A stretch of DNA of 64,000 bases from Nitratireductor indicus C115 (GTDB lineage: Bacteria > Pseudomonadota > Alphaproteobacteria > Rhizobiales > Rhizobiaceae): NCBI RefSeq assembly GCF_000300515.1, contig NZ_AMSI01000016.1, positions 1-64,000 of the forward strand, in the 5' to 3' direction. The notes beneath the pieces are model-generated. The model made no database searches, was not told the origin of the DNA, and saw only the letters and a list, made by a program, of their open reading frames with translations. The position numbers and the translations under genes are program-made. Positions 9,132 to 19,172 of this stretch are shown piece after piece (within the stretch, counting starts at the first letter, position 1; each line of letters begins with the position of its first letter).

Positions 9132-9827
9132 TCATCTGCTGCGTCGCTCTTCCAGAAGCTCGATCTGGATTTCCTGAATTTCGGCCAGCCGCTCCCACTG
9201 GCGCGCCAATTGATGATCGATCTTCTCATGCAGCTGGCGGATTTCCAGTTCGGCCTTGAGGTTGATCTTGTAATCATTCTCGCTGCGGATGCGGTCTTTC
9301 GTGTCCTGCCGGTTCTGGCTCATCATGATGATGGGAGCCTGTATGGCGGCGAGGCAGGAGAGGGCGAGATTGAGCAGGATGAAGGGGTAAGGATCGAATG
9401 GCTTGAAGAGCAGTGCGGACACATTCAGGCTCATCCAAACGATGATGACGAGGCCGAAGATGACGATGAAGGTCCAGGAGCCGCCGAAGGTGGCGACGCG
9501 ATCCGCCAATCTTTCTCCAAAGCTGGAGTGTTCGGCGATGGCCTCGCTTTCCGGGCGCGTTATGAGCTCGCCCTTTTCCATGCTGTCGAGCACTTCCTGC
9601 TCGAGCCGGCCGAGTTCACCTCGTTCGTCCACCAGAAGATGTTCCACATAGGCGCGGCGGAACCTGCCCATGTCGGGCTTGCAGATGAATTTGCCTTCTT
9701 CCCAGCCGGGATGCTCGCTCTGGATGAGGGCGCTGATGCCGGGACGCACCGAGGCGTAAGGCAAAAGCTGTCTGGCGGGAAATTCCTTCCCACAGACATG
9801 GCATTTATGCTGGTTTCGGGCAGGCAT
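9132..9827 (-). CDS. DUF1003 family membrane protein
   Basis: A 231-residue protein. A short N-terminal CHVCGKEFPARQLLPY stretch holds a CxxC zinc-knuckle-like motif. Two central membrane segments follow (about residues 112-165, including WTFIVIFGLVIIVWMSLN and FILLNLALSCLAAIQAPIIMM). A charged, coiled-coil-like C-terminal tail ends in IQIELLEERRSR. The order CxxC head, two TM helices with NRQDTKDR just after, and helical tail is the typical architecture of DUF1003. Its function is unknown; some annotations call it a cyclic-nucleotide-binding or magnesium-transporter-like protein without experimental basis. Start at 9827 chosen because the conserved N-terminus begins there. Confidence 0.82.
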   Translation of the reverse strand: MPARNQHKCHVCGKEFPARQLLPYASVRPGISALIQSEHPGWEEGKFICKPDMGRFRRAYVEHLLVDERGELGRLEQEVLDSMEKGELITRPESEAIAEHSSFGERLADRVATFGGSWTFIVIFGLVIIVWMSLNVSALLFKPFDPYPFILLNLALSCLAAIQAPIIMMSQNRQDTKDRIRSENDYKINLKAELEIRQLHEKIDHQLARQWERLAEIQEIQIELLEERRSR

Positions 9828-9964
9828 GTGCGTCCGGCAGGAAGAAAAGCTACAAGGCTCTACTCTAGCGCGGTTCGGTCGATTGCGCCATGAACCTCGA
9901 ACAGGCAAGGGCCCAAGCGCCGAACGTCGGCACTTTCAAACTGGGTATAGAATGCAGGAAAAAC

Positions 9965-10041
9965 TGGTCGGAGTGGCAGGATTCGAACCTGCGACCCCCT
10001 CGTCCCGAACGAGGTGCGCTACCAGGCTGCGCTACACTCCG
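9965..10041 (-). tRNA. tRNA-Pro (anticodon CGG)
   Basis: The minus strand folds as a full cloverleaf of 77 nt with an encoded 3' CCA. The acceptor arms are CGGAGTG/CACTCCG, the anticodon stem is CCTCG/CGAGG around the loop TTCGGGA giving anticodon CGG, and the T arm contains GGTTCGAATCC. It reads CCG proline codons. No duplicated 3' end or integrase that would mark an insertion at this tRNA was seen nearby. Confidence 0.97.
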
Positions 10042-10152
10042 TGACCAGACGGCGGGCTTATAGCCGCCACGTTTCAACTCTGCAAGATCAAACCGACGCA
10101 AACGGAATTTTCATGCCCGTATTTCTCCTGAGAGCGCATGAGAGCAAGGAAG

Positions 10153-11508
10153 TCAGAAGGTGCGATTGTTCGCGATCGTCACATGCGCAAAGCCTTCGCC
10201 GCCGTTAAGGGAGAGATCGCCTGAGACGGCATCTTTCCAGCGAAATCCGACGATTGCCCCTCGAGGTGTTTCCTCGAAAACATTGCCGGTGATGACCGCC
10301 GCGCCGGTTCCCTCGACCACTGAAAGGGCAATGCCGACGGGCGTCGTGCGGATTACGTTTCCGCTGGCTGAAACATTGCGCATGAATGGTCCCCAGCCGA
10401 TCCTGATGCCCGCCAGGGGCGCATTTTCGATCACATTGCCGGTGATGGCGGCGTCGGCTTCAACACTGATTCCAACGCCGAAACCGGCAAGCGGGGAGGG
10501 GTAGGGGGCCTTGTCTGAAAGATTGCGCACGATGTTGCCGCTGCACGTGGAAAGCCGCCCGCCACGGTCGAAATTGGCGATGGAGATACCGTGCGCCGCG
10601 CCATCGACGATATTGTTGGCGATGACCGCGCCCTGAAACGCGAATTCCGCATAGAGCGCCGTTTCGCCTGAGCGCAGGCAGGTGTTGTCGCTGATCAGAA
10701 AATTACCGGCGCTGTTGCCCCGGATGGCTGAAAAGGCGCAATCGGCAATCTCGTTGCCGTTCACCCGGACATTGTCGGCGCGATAGGCGTTGATGCCGTT
10801 CCCATATTGACCGGTTCCACCACGGTCGGCCCGGATGCGAGCGACGCGGTTGCCTGTGATGCTTGTACCATCCTCACCGGGCGCGCTGCGGTGAACGAGA
10901 ATGCCGCCATTGCCGCAATCGGTGACGTTATTCCCCTCGATGGAAAGCCCCTTCGCGTCGAGGCAATAGAGCCCGTAATCCGCCGCGTCCGTTATGCGGC
11001 AATGCTCGATCCTGCCTGTAGCCTGTTCGAGCGCGGCGGCACTTGCTCCTGAACCTGCGATATCGCAGTCGTGAAGCAGAAGCTGTCGCACACCGCTGAT
11101 GTCGAGAAGTGCTTTCGCATTGCCAAGAGGCGCATGAGCTCCGTCCAGCGTGATGCCTGAAAGAGAGAGGCGTTCAAGGCCGCGGCCTTGCAGGAAGACA
11201 CCACCCCCATGAACGAGCTTGCTGGCGCCTGCAACGCCGATCAGACGCACGCGTTTCGGCAGGGCGGTGTCGGAAAGCAGATAGCGCCCCGGAGGGAGAA
11301 AGACAGGACTGTCTTTTTCTGCAGCATGCGCCAGAACAGCCGAAAACGCCTTGTTCTGGTTTTGAGAACTGGTTGGGTCCAGCCCGAATTCAGTTGCATT
11401 GAGTGCATCGGACAAGGCAGAGCGGGCCGGAGCCGCAAAGGTCATTGGCATTGAGAGGCCGAGAACGGCAAAGCCCGTGGTCGCTTTAAGGAGTTGGCGG
11501 CGGTTCAT
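10153..11508 (-). CDS. TIGR03808-type Tat-exported repeat protein (parallel beta-helix)
   Basis: About 451 residues from the chosen ATG at 11508. The N-terminus NRRQLLKATTGFAVLGLSM is a twin-arginine signal with a hydrophobic core. The mature part is a long series of roughly 22-residue repeats rich in ITGN, GNxI and ISDN turns, typical of right-handed parallel beta-helix (pectate-lyase-like) proteins. This matches the rhizobial family of Tat-translocated repetitive proteins. An extracytoplasmic carbohydrate-binding or carbohydrate-acting role is plausible but unproven. It appears to be monocistronic. Confidence 0.85.
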   Translation of the reverse strand: MNRRQLLKATTGFAVLGLSMPMTFAAPARSALSDALNATEFGLDPTSSQNQNKAFSAVLAHAAEKDSPVFLPPGRYLLSDTALPKRVRLIGVAGASKLVHGGGVFLQGRGLERLSLSGITLDGAHAPLGNAKALLDISGVRQLLLHDCDIAGSGASAAALEQATGRIEHCRITDAADYGLYCLDAKGLSIEGNNVTDCGNGGILVHRSAPGEDGTSITGNRVARIRADRGGTGQYGNGINAYRADNVRVNGNEIADCAFSAIRGNSAGNFLISDNTCLRSGETALYAEFAFQGAVIANNIVDGAAHGISIANFDRGGRLSTCSGNIVRNLSDKAPYPSPLAGFGVGISVEADAAITGNVIENAPLAGIRIGWGPFMRNVSASGNVIRTTPVGIALSVVEGTGAAVITGNVFEETPRGAIVGFRWKDAVSGDLSLNGGEGFAHVTIANNRTF

Positions 11509-11665
11509 ATTGGCACAGTTTCCCGTTTTCCAAGGCAGGGAAGCAGGTTCCATGCCGCGCCGGTTGCCTGCTGCGCTGGCTGGCTGGGAATTGTCGCATT
11601 CAGCACCATGCCCCGCATGCTTCCACCAAGGGCGCTACATGCGGGATATGAGGGCATGAAACGTG

Positions 11666-13792
11666 TCAGGCGCTTTCCAGAAGCCGGTCGAGCAGCTTCT
11701 CGGCGGCCTCCGGAATGACGGTGCCGGGCGGGAAGATTTCCGCAGCGCCTGCCTTGCGCACCGCGTCGAAATCGTCCGGCGGAATGACCCCGCCCGCCAC
11801 CAGAAGAATATTACCGTGGCCGCGCCGCTCCAGCGCTTCCTTCAGTTCGGGAATAAGCGTCAGGTGCCCAGCGGCGAGCGACGAGGCGCCGACGATGTGC
11901 ACGTCATTGTCGATGGCAAGCTCCGCAACTTCCTCCGGTGTCTGGAACATGGCGCCCACGGTGACGTCGAACCCCAGATCGCCGAATGCGGTGGCAATCA
12001 CCTTCTGACCGCGATCATGTCCATCCTGCCCTATCTTGGCGATAAGGATGCGCGGCGGCGCTCCGGTCTTCTTGCGGAATGCTTCCACCTTCTCCTGCGT
12101 CCGGTCGACGGAGGGAAGATTGCCGACTTCCTTGCGGTAGACGCCGGAGATCGTGTGGATATCGGCCACATGACGCCCAAAGACCTTTTCGAGCGCCATG
12201 GAAATTTCGCCGACAGTGGCTTTCGCACGGGCAGCCCGCACGGCGAATTCGAGGAGGTTGCCGTCTCCGCCGGCAGCACGGGTGAGATCGGCGAGTGCGG
12301 CTTCGGTTGCCGCGACATCGCGCGTTCCCTTCAGTTCCTGAAGCTTGGCGAGCTGGCGTGCGCGCACCTCTGCATTGTCGACCTTGAGAACGTCGACAGC
12401 CGTGTCGGCCTCTGGCTGGAAGCTGTTGACGCCCACAACCATCTGTTCGCCGGAATCGATGCGCGCCTGCGTGCGCGCGGCGGCTTCTTCCACGCGCATC
12501 TTGGGGATGCCCTTCTCGATGGCGGCTGCCATGCCGCCAAGGCTCTCGACCTCCTCGATATGGGCAAGCGCCCGGTTCGCGAGGTCGTGCGTCAGGCGTT
12601 CCACGAAGAAGGAACCGCCCCAGGGATCGATCAGCCGTGTGGTGCCGGACTCTTTCTGGAGCACAAGCTGCGTGTTGCGGGCGATGCGGGCGGAATGGTC
12701 CGTCGGCAGCGCCAGCGCCTCATCGAACGCGTTGGTATGCAGGGACTGGGTGTGCCCCTGGGTTGCGGCCATCGCCTCGACCATCGTGCGCATGATGTTG
12801 TTGTGCGGATCCTGCGCGGTCAGCGACCAGCCGGAGGTCTGGCAATGGGTGCGCAGGGAGAGCGAGCGCTCATTCTTCGGTGCGAAATTCTTCTGCAGCA
12901 GCGTCGCCCACAGAAGGCGCGCGGCGCGCATCTTGGCCACTTCCATGAAGAAGTTCATGCCGATGGCCCAGAAGAAGGAGAGGCGAGGGGCAAAGCGATC
13001 TATGTCGAGACCGGCTGCAATGCCCGCGCGCGCATATTCTATGCCGTCGGCGATCGTGTAGGCGAGCTCAAGATCCGCTGTCGCACCGGCCTCCTGCATG
13101 TGGTAGCCGGAAATCGAGATGGAGTTGAATTTCGGCATGCGCTCCGCCGTATAGGAGAAGATGTCCGAAATGATCCGCATCGAGGGCTTGGGCGGATAGA
13201 TATAGGTATTGCGGACCATGAACTCCTTCAGAATGTCATTCTGAATGGTGCCTGAGAGGTCCTTCTGCTGTACGCCCTGTTCTTCCGCCGCGACGATATA
13301 GAGCGCCATGATAGGCAGGACGGCGCCGTTCATCGTCATCGACACGCTCATCTTGTCGAGCGGGATGCCGTCGAAAAGCTGGCGCATGTCTAGGATGGAA
13401 TCGATCGCCACCCCGGCCATACCCACATCGCCCGCCACGCGGGGGTGATCGCTGTCATAACCGCGATGTGTCGCCAGGTCGAATGCCACGGAAAGGCCCT
13501 TCTGGCCGGCTGCGAGATTGCGCCGGTAGAAGGCATTCGATTCCTCTGCCGTGGAGAAGCCAGCATATTGCCGGATGGTCCATGGCTGGCGCGCATACAT
13601 GGTGGGGTAGGGACCCCGGATGAAGGGCGCAGCCCCCGGATAGGTGTCGAGGAAACGCAATCCCCGAAGGTCGCGCTCTCCATAGGATGAACGAATCTCG
13701 ATCCCCTCCGGCGTCATTGCCGGGGAGCGCTCATCTTTCGATGGAGAGGAGGTTGGGACCGACCAGTCGATGCTGGAAAAGTCCGGAATCAT
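11666..13792 (-). CDS. scpA: Methylmalonyl-CoA mutase large (catalytic) subunit
   Basis: A 708-residue adenosylcobalamin-dependent mutase, normal length. The N-terminal TIM barrel contains [17 protein letters not shown] and WTIRQYAGF. The C-terminal B12-binding domain has [20 protein letters not shown], with the DxHxxG motif that supplies the cobalt-ligating His. It interconverts methylmalonyl-CoA and succinyl-CoA in propionate, odd-chain and branched-chain catabolism. The ATG overlaps the stop of the upstream small-subunit gene by 4 bp, so translation is probably coupled. The alternative name is mutB/bhbA. A long opposite-strand frame here is a shadow. Confidence 0.96.
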   Translation of the reverse strand: MIPDFSSIDWSVPTSSPSKDERSPAMTPEGIEIRSSYGERDLRGLRFLDTYPGAAPFIRGPYPTMYARQPWTIRQYAGFSTAEESNAFYRRNLAAGQKGLSVAFDLATHRGYDSDHPRVAGDVGMAGVAIDSILDMRQLFDGIPLDKMSVSMTMNGAVLPIMALYIVAAEEQGVQQKDLSGTIQNDILKEFMVRNTYIYPPKPSMRIISDIFSYTAERMPKFNSISISGYHMQEAGATADLELAYTIADGIEYARAGIAAGLDIDRFAPRLSFFWAIGMNFFMEVAKMRAARLLWATLLQKNFAPKNERSLSLRTHCQTSGWSLTAQDPHNNIMRTMVEAMAATQGHTQSLHTNAFDEALALPTDHSARIARNTQLVLQKESGTTRLIDPWGGSFFVERLTHDLANRALAHIEEVESLGGMAAAIEKGIPKMRVEEAAARTQARIDSGEQMVVGVNSFQPEADTAVDVLKVDNAEVRARQLAKLQELKGTRDVAATEAALADLTRAAGGDGNLLEFAVRAARAKATVGEISMALEKVFGRHVADIHTISGVYRKEVGNLPSVDRTQEKVEAFRKKTGAPPRILIAKIGQDGHDRGQKVIATAFGDLGFDVTVGAMFQTPEEVAELAIDNDVHIVGASSLAAGHLTLIPELKEALERRGHGNILLVAGGVIPPDDFDAVRKAGAAEIFPPGTVIPEAAEKLLDRLLESA

Positions 13793-15231
13793 GCACTGCC
13801 TCCGGTCAATTCGTCGATCCTCTGCACCAGAAGCGGCTTGCAGCGCACCACCGCCTCATGGGTGACGGGCTTGGGATCGGCGGGAAGGGTTTTCACTGGA
13901 CGCTCTTCGGGAGCCGGGTAGAGCGTGGATCCGACAATCGGCTTCGATCCATCCTGAACGCTTTCGCGCCGGCGTTCGCGCACGGGGAGGATACGGTCCT
14001 GAATGCGGCCTGCCATGAGGCTGCGTAACACGCCGCCCTCGGTTTCAATGCGGCGGAATTCTTCCCATGCACGCTCGCACAGTTCTGCCGTCAGCGCCTC
14101 GATACCACCGGACCCGGCGGCGGGATCGGACACGAGGCCGAGATGGCTCTCGCCGGCGAGGATAAGCTGAGTGTTGCGTGCCAGCCTGCGGGCCGCCGGA
14201 TCGGGCAGGCCATGGGCGATGGAATGTGGCAGCACCGAAATCGTATCGGCGCCCCCGACGATGGCAGAGAAGGCGGCAATCGTCGTGCGCAAGATGTTTG
14301 TCTCGGGATCCTTCGCCGTCATCATCCGGTAGGACGTTTCCGCATGGATCGTGGCCGGCGAGGGCTCGATGGAACAGGTTTCCTGAACGCGGGTCCACAA
14401 CCGGCGCAGCGCCCGGATTTTGGCAATGGACAGGAACTGGTCCTGATCCACGCTGAGCGAGAAGCCGATATGCGGAGCTGCATAGACGAGCGGCTGCCGC
14501 GCCTGCTCAAACATGCGCAGATGCGAGACGGCGGAGGCCAGTATGATGCCGAGTTCCTGCGCCTCCGACGCGCCGGCATTGTGGAAGACGCGCCCGTCGC
14601 CCTCGAGCAGGATGCCGGGCAAATCCATCGCAAAGAAACCCGCGAAGGATTGCGGCATGGAGGCTTCCAGCGCCTCGATGGACATACGCAGTTGCCCCGA
14701 TCCGGCAAAAGTGGCCGCCGGCGAAATGCCGAAGGACAGCGTCATGCGAGCGGGATTGATGCGCCGTTCGGTGAAGAGCTGCGTCAGCCAGTCGACGATG
14801 GCGCGGCTGTTGGGATTGGCGTCCATGCGCAGATGCATGTTGTGAAACGCAATTCCCTCAAGCGCCTTGGCGATGGCTTCCGGCGTTGGCGGCAGGCCGA
14901 AGCCGAAGGCATTCGGCGCATCGGCAAAGACCAGTGCCAGCCCGGTTGCTCCCTGGGCTACATCTTCCTTAGCCTGCCGGTTCGCTCGTTCCGGGTCGGT
15001 ATCGTCGATGCGCTGCACGATGCTCCAGTCGGGCGTTGCCCGCGCACGCGTCAGCGGTGTTGCGTCCTTGGCGCGTTGATAGAGCGCTTGCATGGAGATG
15101 TCGTCGTCGGTCTGCCAGACAAGCCCTTCGGCACCCGATTCGCCTTTCAGCGATTCGCGCACAAGAGCCCGCCAGCCATCCTCGTCGATGCTGCGGAATT
15201 CAACTTTCTTAAGGATCGACCGATCCAACAT
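13789..15231 (-). CDS. mutA: Methylmalonyl-CoA mutase small subunit
   Basis: A 480-residue paralogue of the catalytic subunit that lacks the C-terminal B12-binding DxHxxG motif, as expected for MutA. The barrel region keeps family features such as [19 protein letters not shown] and the RNTQLIL segment. It forms a heterodimer with the gene product just downstream. The ATG at 15231 starts the conserved [15 protein letters not shown] segment; GGAGG lies only 2-3 nt before it, which is tight, so a start a few codons downstream is possible. The frame stays open upstream to 15336 without family resemblance. Confidence 0.9.
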   Translation of the reverse strand: MLDRSILKKVEFRSIDEDGWRALVRESLKGESGAEGLVWQTDDDISMQALYQRAKDATPLTRARATPDWSIVQRIDDTDPERANRQAKEDVAQGATGLALVFADAPNAFGFGLPPTPEAIAKALEGIAFHNMHLRMDANPNSRAIVDWLTQLFTERRINPARMTLSFGISPAATFAGSGQLRMSIEALEASMPQSFAGFFAMDLPGILLEGDGRVFHNAGASEAQELGIILASAVSHLRMFEQARQPLVYAAPHIGFSLSVDQDQFLSIAKIRALRRLWTRVQETCSIEPSPATIHAETSYRMMTAKDPETNILRTTIAAFSAIVGGADTISVLPHSIAHGLPDPAARRLARNTQLILAGESHLGLVSDPAAGSGGIEALTAELCERAWEEFRRIETEGGVLRSLMAGRIQDRILPVRERRRESVQDGSKPIVGSTLYPAPEERPVKTLPADPKPVTHEAVVRCKPLLVQRIDELTGGSA

Positions 15232-15472
15232 CGCCTCCCATCTTGCCGAAGGCCGGTGCAGCGCAGCAAAGACGCAAGACACCCGGCGGGCATTGAACGG
15301 TAAGGGGAGTTTATGACGCCCATTCCGCCCCTGCAATGCGCCCTTGGAGGAATACCGCCGGGCGTTGCAAGAAAACCGCTCTCAACAACGCCGTTGTGCC
15401 GAAAGCCCCGTCTGTTTATACCGGACGGAACGGCGCATCGGCGCAGGAAAGACGACAAAGCGAGGCCTTTGA

Positions 15473-17050
15473 ATGACGGCGGATGACAGCATTTTCCTCG
15501 GTGCCAGCCGCAAGCCCGACGATACGTATCAGCAGCCCGAACGCCTGCTTCTGAAATATGCGAACCGCCACGGGCTGGTGACCGGCGCAACCGGAACGGG
15601 CAAGACCGTCACCTTGCAGATTCTTGCCGAGAGCTTTTCCAATGCGGGTGTTCCGGTGTTCTGCGCCGATGTGAAGGGTGATCTCTCGGGCATCGCGATG
15701 ATGGGCGAGGCAAAGGATTTTCTGCTGAAGCGTGCCGAGGCCGTGAAGCTCGATCCCTATGAATTCCAGGAATTCCCGGTCATCTTCTGGGACCTTTTCG
15801 GGGAAAAAGGGCATCCGATCCGAGCCACCGTATCGGAAATGGGACCGCTGCTTCTGTCGCGCCTCATGAACCTCTCCGAGGCCCAGGAAGGCGTGCTCAA
15901 CATCGCTTTCCGCATTGCCGACGAAGAAGGGCTTCTGCTCCTCGACATGAAGGATCTGCAGGCGCTGCTGGTCAACATCGCCGAACGGTCCTCCGAGATC
16001 GGTTCGCGTTATGGCAATGTGTCCAAGCAATCGGTCGGCGCGATCCAGCGCAACCTTCTGGTGCTCGAGCAGCAGGGTGGACAGAATTTCTTCGGCGAGC
16101 CGGCGCTGCGCATTGCCGACATCATGCGCACCACGCGCGACGGTCGCGGCGCGATCAATGTGCTTGCCGCCGACAAGCTCATGATGAACCCACGCCTCTA
16201 TGCGACCTTCCTGCTCTGGCTGCTCTCCGAACTTTTCGAGGAATTGCCGGAGGTCGGCGATCCGGACCGCCCGAAGCTCGTCTTCTTCTTCGACGAGGCG
16301 CATCTGCTTTTCGACGACGCGCCGAAGATCCTGGTTGATCGTGTCGAGCAGGTCGTCAGGCTCATACGCTCGAAGGGAGTTGGCGTTTATTTCGTCACGC
16401 AGAACCCGCTCGACGTGCCCGAGACGGTGCTGAGCCAGCTCGGCAACCGCGTGCAGCACGCCCTGCGCGCCTATACGCCGCGTGAGCAGAAGGCCGTGAA
16501 GACTGCGGCCGAGACCTTCCGCCCCAATCCGGAGTTCGATTGCTTCGAAGCGATCACCCAGCTTGGCGTCGGCGAGGCGCTGGTCTCGACGCTGGAAGCC
16601 AAGGGCATTCCTTCGATCGTGCAACGAACCCTCATTCGTCCTCCGGCATCGCGCCTCGGTCCGTTAAGCGATGCGGAGCGCGCCAAGATCATGAATGAAA
16701 GTCCGGTTTCGGGTCAGTATGACGAAACGATCGACCGCGAGTCTGCCTTCGAGATTCTGCAGAAACGAGCCACCGACAAGGTGAAGGCCGAAGAAGAGGC
16801 CGCGCAACGCGAAACCGAGCAAGGTGCCGTGGAAGGGCGTTCCCGTTGGACGCTTCCCGATTTCGATGACGGAGCGAGTCCGTCCCGTACGACGACCACA
16901 CGCCGAACCACCAAGACCACAACGCGCCGCACTTCGAACAGGCAGTCGGTGACGGAAGCCGCGGTCAAGTCAGTGGTCCGTTCCGTCGGCTCCTCGCTTG
17001 GCCGGGCACTGGTGCGCGGCATATTGGGAAGCATAAAAAAGGGGCTCTGA
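15473..17050 (+). CDS. HerA/VirB4-like ATPase (DUF853 family)
   Basis: A 525-residue P-loop ATPase. Walker A is GATGTGKT at residues 38-45, Walker B is in [16 protein letters not shown], and a following [11 protein letters not shown] resembles the sensor region of HerA/FtsK-type motors. The C-terminus is Arg/Thr-rich and low in complexity ([15 protein letters not shown]). The family is widespread in proteobacteria, is often labelled helicase HerA-like, and has no settled function; DNA translocation is an inference from the fold. The stop codon sits in the loop of its own terminator. Confidence 0.87.
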   Translation: MTADDSIFLGASRKPDDTYQQPERLLLKYANRHGLVTGATGTGKTVTLQILAESFSNAGVPVFCADVKGDLSGIAMMGEAKDFLLKRAEAVKLDPYEFQEFPVIFWDLFGEKGHPIRATVSEMGPLLLSRLMNLSEAQEGVLNIAFRIADEEGLLLLDMKDLQALLVNIAERSSEIGSRYGNVSKQSVGAIQRNLLVLEQQGGQNFFGEPALRIADIMRTTRDGRGAINVLAADKLMMNPRLYATFLLWLLSELFEELPEVGDPDRPKLVFFFDEAHLLFDDAPKILVDRVEQVVRLIRSKGVGVYFVTQNPLDVPETVLSQLGNRVQHALRAYTPREQKAVKTAAETFRPNPEFDCFEAITQLGVGEALVSTLEAKGIPSIVQRTLIRPPASRLGPLSDAERAKIMNESPVSGQYDETIDRESAFEILQKRATDKVKAEEEAAQRETEQGAVEGRSRWTLPDFDDGASPSRTTTTRRTTKTTTRRTSNRQSVTEAAVKSVVRSVGSSLGRALVRGILGSIKKGL

Positions 17051-17061
17051 GAGCCCCTTTT
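17037..17061. terminator. Bidirectional rho-independent terminator containing a stop codon
   Basis: GGGGCTC (17041-17047) and GAGCCCC (17051-17057) form a perfect 7-bp stem around the loop TGA, which is the stop codon of the HerA-like gene. TTTT follows on the plus strand and a run of A precedes it, giving U-tracts in both directions. It can therefore also serve the convergent L,D-transpeptidase gene ending at 17108. Confidence 0.85.
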
Positions 17062-17107
17062 CATTTCTTCGCAAAATCAATTGTTTGCTCGCCCAATCGC
17101 AGGCAGG

Positions 17108-17854
17108 TCAAACAGTGCGCAGACCCGAGGTGACGACGATCGGCGCACCCGGCTGGACGCGCTTGAAGAGATCGATCACGTCCTGGTTGATCATGCGCAC
17201 GCAGCCCGAGGAAACGGATTTGCCGATAGACCACCACTCAGGCGAGCCATGGATGCGGTAGAGCGTGTCCTTGCCGTCCTGATAGATATAGAGTGCACGG
17301 GCACCGAGCGGATTGGACGGTCCCGGCTGCATGCCGCCCAGCCACTTGTCGTTCGCCTTGTCATATTCGGCACGGTATTTGCCGAGCTCCGGACGGCGGT
17401 CGATCATTTCGTTCGGTGGGAACCAGCGCGGCCATTCCTGCTTGTGCTCGATCTGGGCGCGGCCCGCCCATTCGAAACCGGCACGACCAAGGCCGACGCC
17501 ATAGCGCAGCGCGCGACCATTGTTACGCACGAGATAGAGGAAGTGGTTGGACGTGTCGACCACGATGGTGCCGGGCCGCTCGCCCGTCGGGTCGGCGACT
17601 TCCTGGCGATAATAGCGTGGATTGAGCTTGTTGAAGGGCACGCCCGGAATGTCGTAACCGGCATCGGTGACCCGCGCATACATGGTTGCCGCCGAACTGA
17701 TGTCGATCTCCGGCTCGCGTGTTTCCACGACGCGCGGCGCATCTTCGCTGGTGGTGTTGCAGGCCGAAAGGGAAAGCGCCGCAATGCCGGCAGCGCTTGC
17801 GGACAGAAAATGACGCCGCGAGAGCGGACGATTGAGTTTGGGGGTATTCAACAT
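17108..17854 (-). CDS. L,D-transpeptidase (YkuD domain), predicted lipoprotein
   Basis: About 248 residues from ATG 17854. The N-terminus has a twin-arginine-like SRRHFLSAS segment and a hydrophobic core ending in the lipobox LSAC (Cys32), so it is probably an exported lipoprotein. The YkuD domain covers about residues 96-247 with the catalytic HGSPEWW...SSGCVRM signature (His202, Cys218). Such enzymes make 3-3 peptidoglycan cross-links or attach outer-membrane proteins to peptidoglycan, both important in Rhizobiales. A palindromic repeat lies about 100 bp upstream. The frame is open to 18133, but the upstream part lies over that repeat and is not conserved-looking. Confidence 0.88.
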   Translation of the reverse strand: MLNTPKLNRPLSRRHFLSASAAGIAALSLSACNTTSEDAPRVVETREPEIDISSAATMYARVTDAGYDIPGVPFNKLNPRYYRQEVADPTGERPGTIVVDTSNHFLYLVRNNGRALRYGVGLGRAGFEWAGRAQIEHKQEWPRWFPPNEMIDRRPELGKYRAEYDKANDKWLGGMQPGPSNPLGARALYIYQDGKDTLYRIHGSPEWWSIGKSVSSGCVRMINQDVIDLFKRVQPGAPIVVTSGLRTV

Positions 17855-18283
17855 GGCCTCTTCATCGTGCTCGAAATTGGTCAGACGGGTAAAGCCACTC
17901 GCGGTTTCCAACGGGGCTCCACCAGAGTGAGAAAACTCGTTACTGCCTGACTGGATCGGTTCAGCGTTTCCATGAAACGTTGAACCGATCCAGCTTATGT
18001 TTTCCGCATTCATACGGACTTCATGTGATTCCACATGATTTGAAAATGCTCTAGAAACACCACTGCGCTTGATAAACCTGCCATTGCCGTGCGGAAGGTG
18101 AAAAATGCGGCCTTTCGAAAGTTCCTCGGGCACTGTGTTATAAGTGCATCATTCCAGAACACGGCATGTCAACACGCCTCACAACGCCGTTTTCGCACCG
18201 ATGCAGGCGTCCGATGTTTCCACCTGGCGGCAAGACGTTTCGTGAACGTCATTCCGCATAAGCGGCAAGGATGCGACGCAAAA
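17855..18283. other. 429-bp non-coding region with a palindromic repeat
   Basis: It separates the divergently placed 5' end of the L,D-transpeptidase gene from the 3' end of the dehalogenase gene. The repeat copy at 17953-18054 occupies the proximal part. The distal part (18055-18283) should carry the L,D-transpeptidase promoter; a TTATAA stretch is present on the minus strand near 18140, but I cannot pair it with a good -35 box. Confidence 0.5.
17953..18054. repeat. Palindromic mosaic repeat, copy A
   Basis: The first module (17953-17991) is an almost perfect palindrome with arms GGATCGGTTCA and TGAACCGATCC. The second module contains TTTTCCGCAT, then the hairpin TCATGTG-ATTC-CACATGA (18020-18037), and ends in AAAATGCTCTAG. 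The second module aligns with the copies at 47193-47296 and, inverted, at 45543-45650. Confidence 0.85.
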
Positions 18284-18940
18284 CTAAGCCAGCAGACCTT
18301 CCAGCGAGGGAAGGATCAGGTCGGGCGGGAAATCTTCGTATTCATCGGGCTGTGCGGTTCTGTTGAGCCACACGGTATGAAACCCGAAACGGCGCGCGCC
18401 AGCGATATCCCAGCGATTCGACGATTGGAAGGATACAGCGTCCGGATAGACGCGCCACGCATTTGTGACCATCTCGTAGACGCTCTGGTCGGTCTTGAAA
18501 CGGCGCACTGTTTCCACGGAGAAGACATCGTCCAGGATCGTATCGAGGGCCGAGGATCGGATGGCCGATTCGAGCATGGCCGGCGAGCCGTTCGACAGGA
18601 TCGCCAGACGCGCCCCCCCGGCCTTCAATGCCTTGAGCACGCCAGGCACTTCCTCATAGCAGTCGAGTTGCCAGTAGGCGTCGAGCAGCGGTTGGCGCAG
18701 GCGCCGGTCGACGGACGGTATCTTGGCGAAGCAGAAGTCCAGCGCCCGTTCCGTCATGACCCAGAAATCCGCATAATGGCCCATCAACGTGGCCACCCAT
18801 GAATATTCAAGCTGCTTTGCGCGCCACAGTTCCGAGAAGCGCTGGCCTTCGGGCCCGATCTCGCCGGCATGGCGTCGCACCGCCGCATGCACGTCGAACA
18901 GTGTACCGTAGGCATCGAAGACATAGGCCGTGTGGCGCAT
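18284..18940 (-). CDS. Haloacid dehalogenase type II (HAD superfamily)
   Basis: A 218-residue HAD hydrolase. Motif I is FDAYGTLFDV with nucleophile Asp9, motif II is LSNGSP, and the C-terminal SSNRWDIAGARRFGF is the SxNxxD motif typical of L-2-haloacid dehalogenases. The family removes halide from 2-haloalkanoic acids, but many chromosomal members act on other substrates, so the physiological reaction is open. The gene stands alone. Confidence 0.88.
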   Translation of the reverse strand: MRHTAYVFDAYGTLFDVHAAVRRHAGEIGPEGQRFSELWRAKQLEYSWVATLMGHYADFWVMTERALDFCFAKIPSVDRRLRQPLLDAYWQLDCYEEVPGVLKALKAGGARLAILSNGSPAMLESAIRSSALDTILDDVFSVETVRRFKTDQSVYEMVTNAWRVYPDAVSFQSSNRWDIAGARRFGFHTVWLNRTAQPDEYEDFPPDLILPSLEGLLA

Positions 18941-19172
18941 CGCGGGCTCCTTCCGTCGAGCGCAATTGAACGCAGCCGGGGCTGGCGGTCAAGAAATGGC
19001 GGTCAAGAAATGACTGTGGCCTTATTGATTGATGAACCGGAACGATTGACCTTGCCGGCCAAAGCCATTTCGATGTTGTTTCATGATGAACAATTCGGGT
19101 CGGGGACTGTTTTACGGTCCAGGGAGCCTGGTCGCGGGTTAGATCGCGAATTTGAAGGAAGGATAGGAAGCG

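Noticed and set aside
9965-10041. tRNA-Pro as an integration site of a mobile element
   Set aside because: No duplicated tRNA end, integrase or foreign gene block was found on either side.
11663-13255. 530-codon plus-strand frame opposite the methylmalonyl-CoA mutase gene
   Set aside because: Shadow of scpA on the other strand, with no motif or ribosome-binding site.
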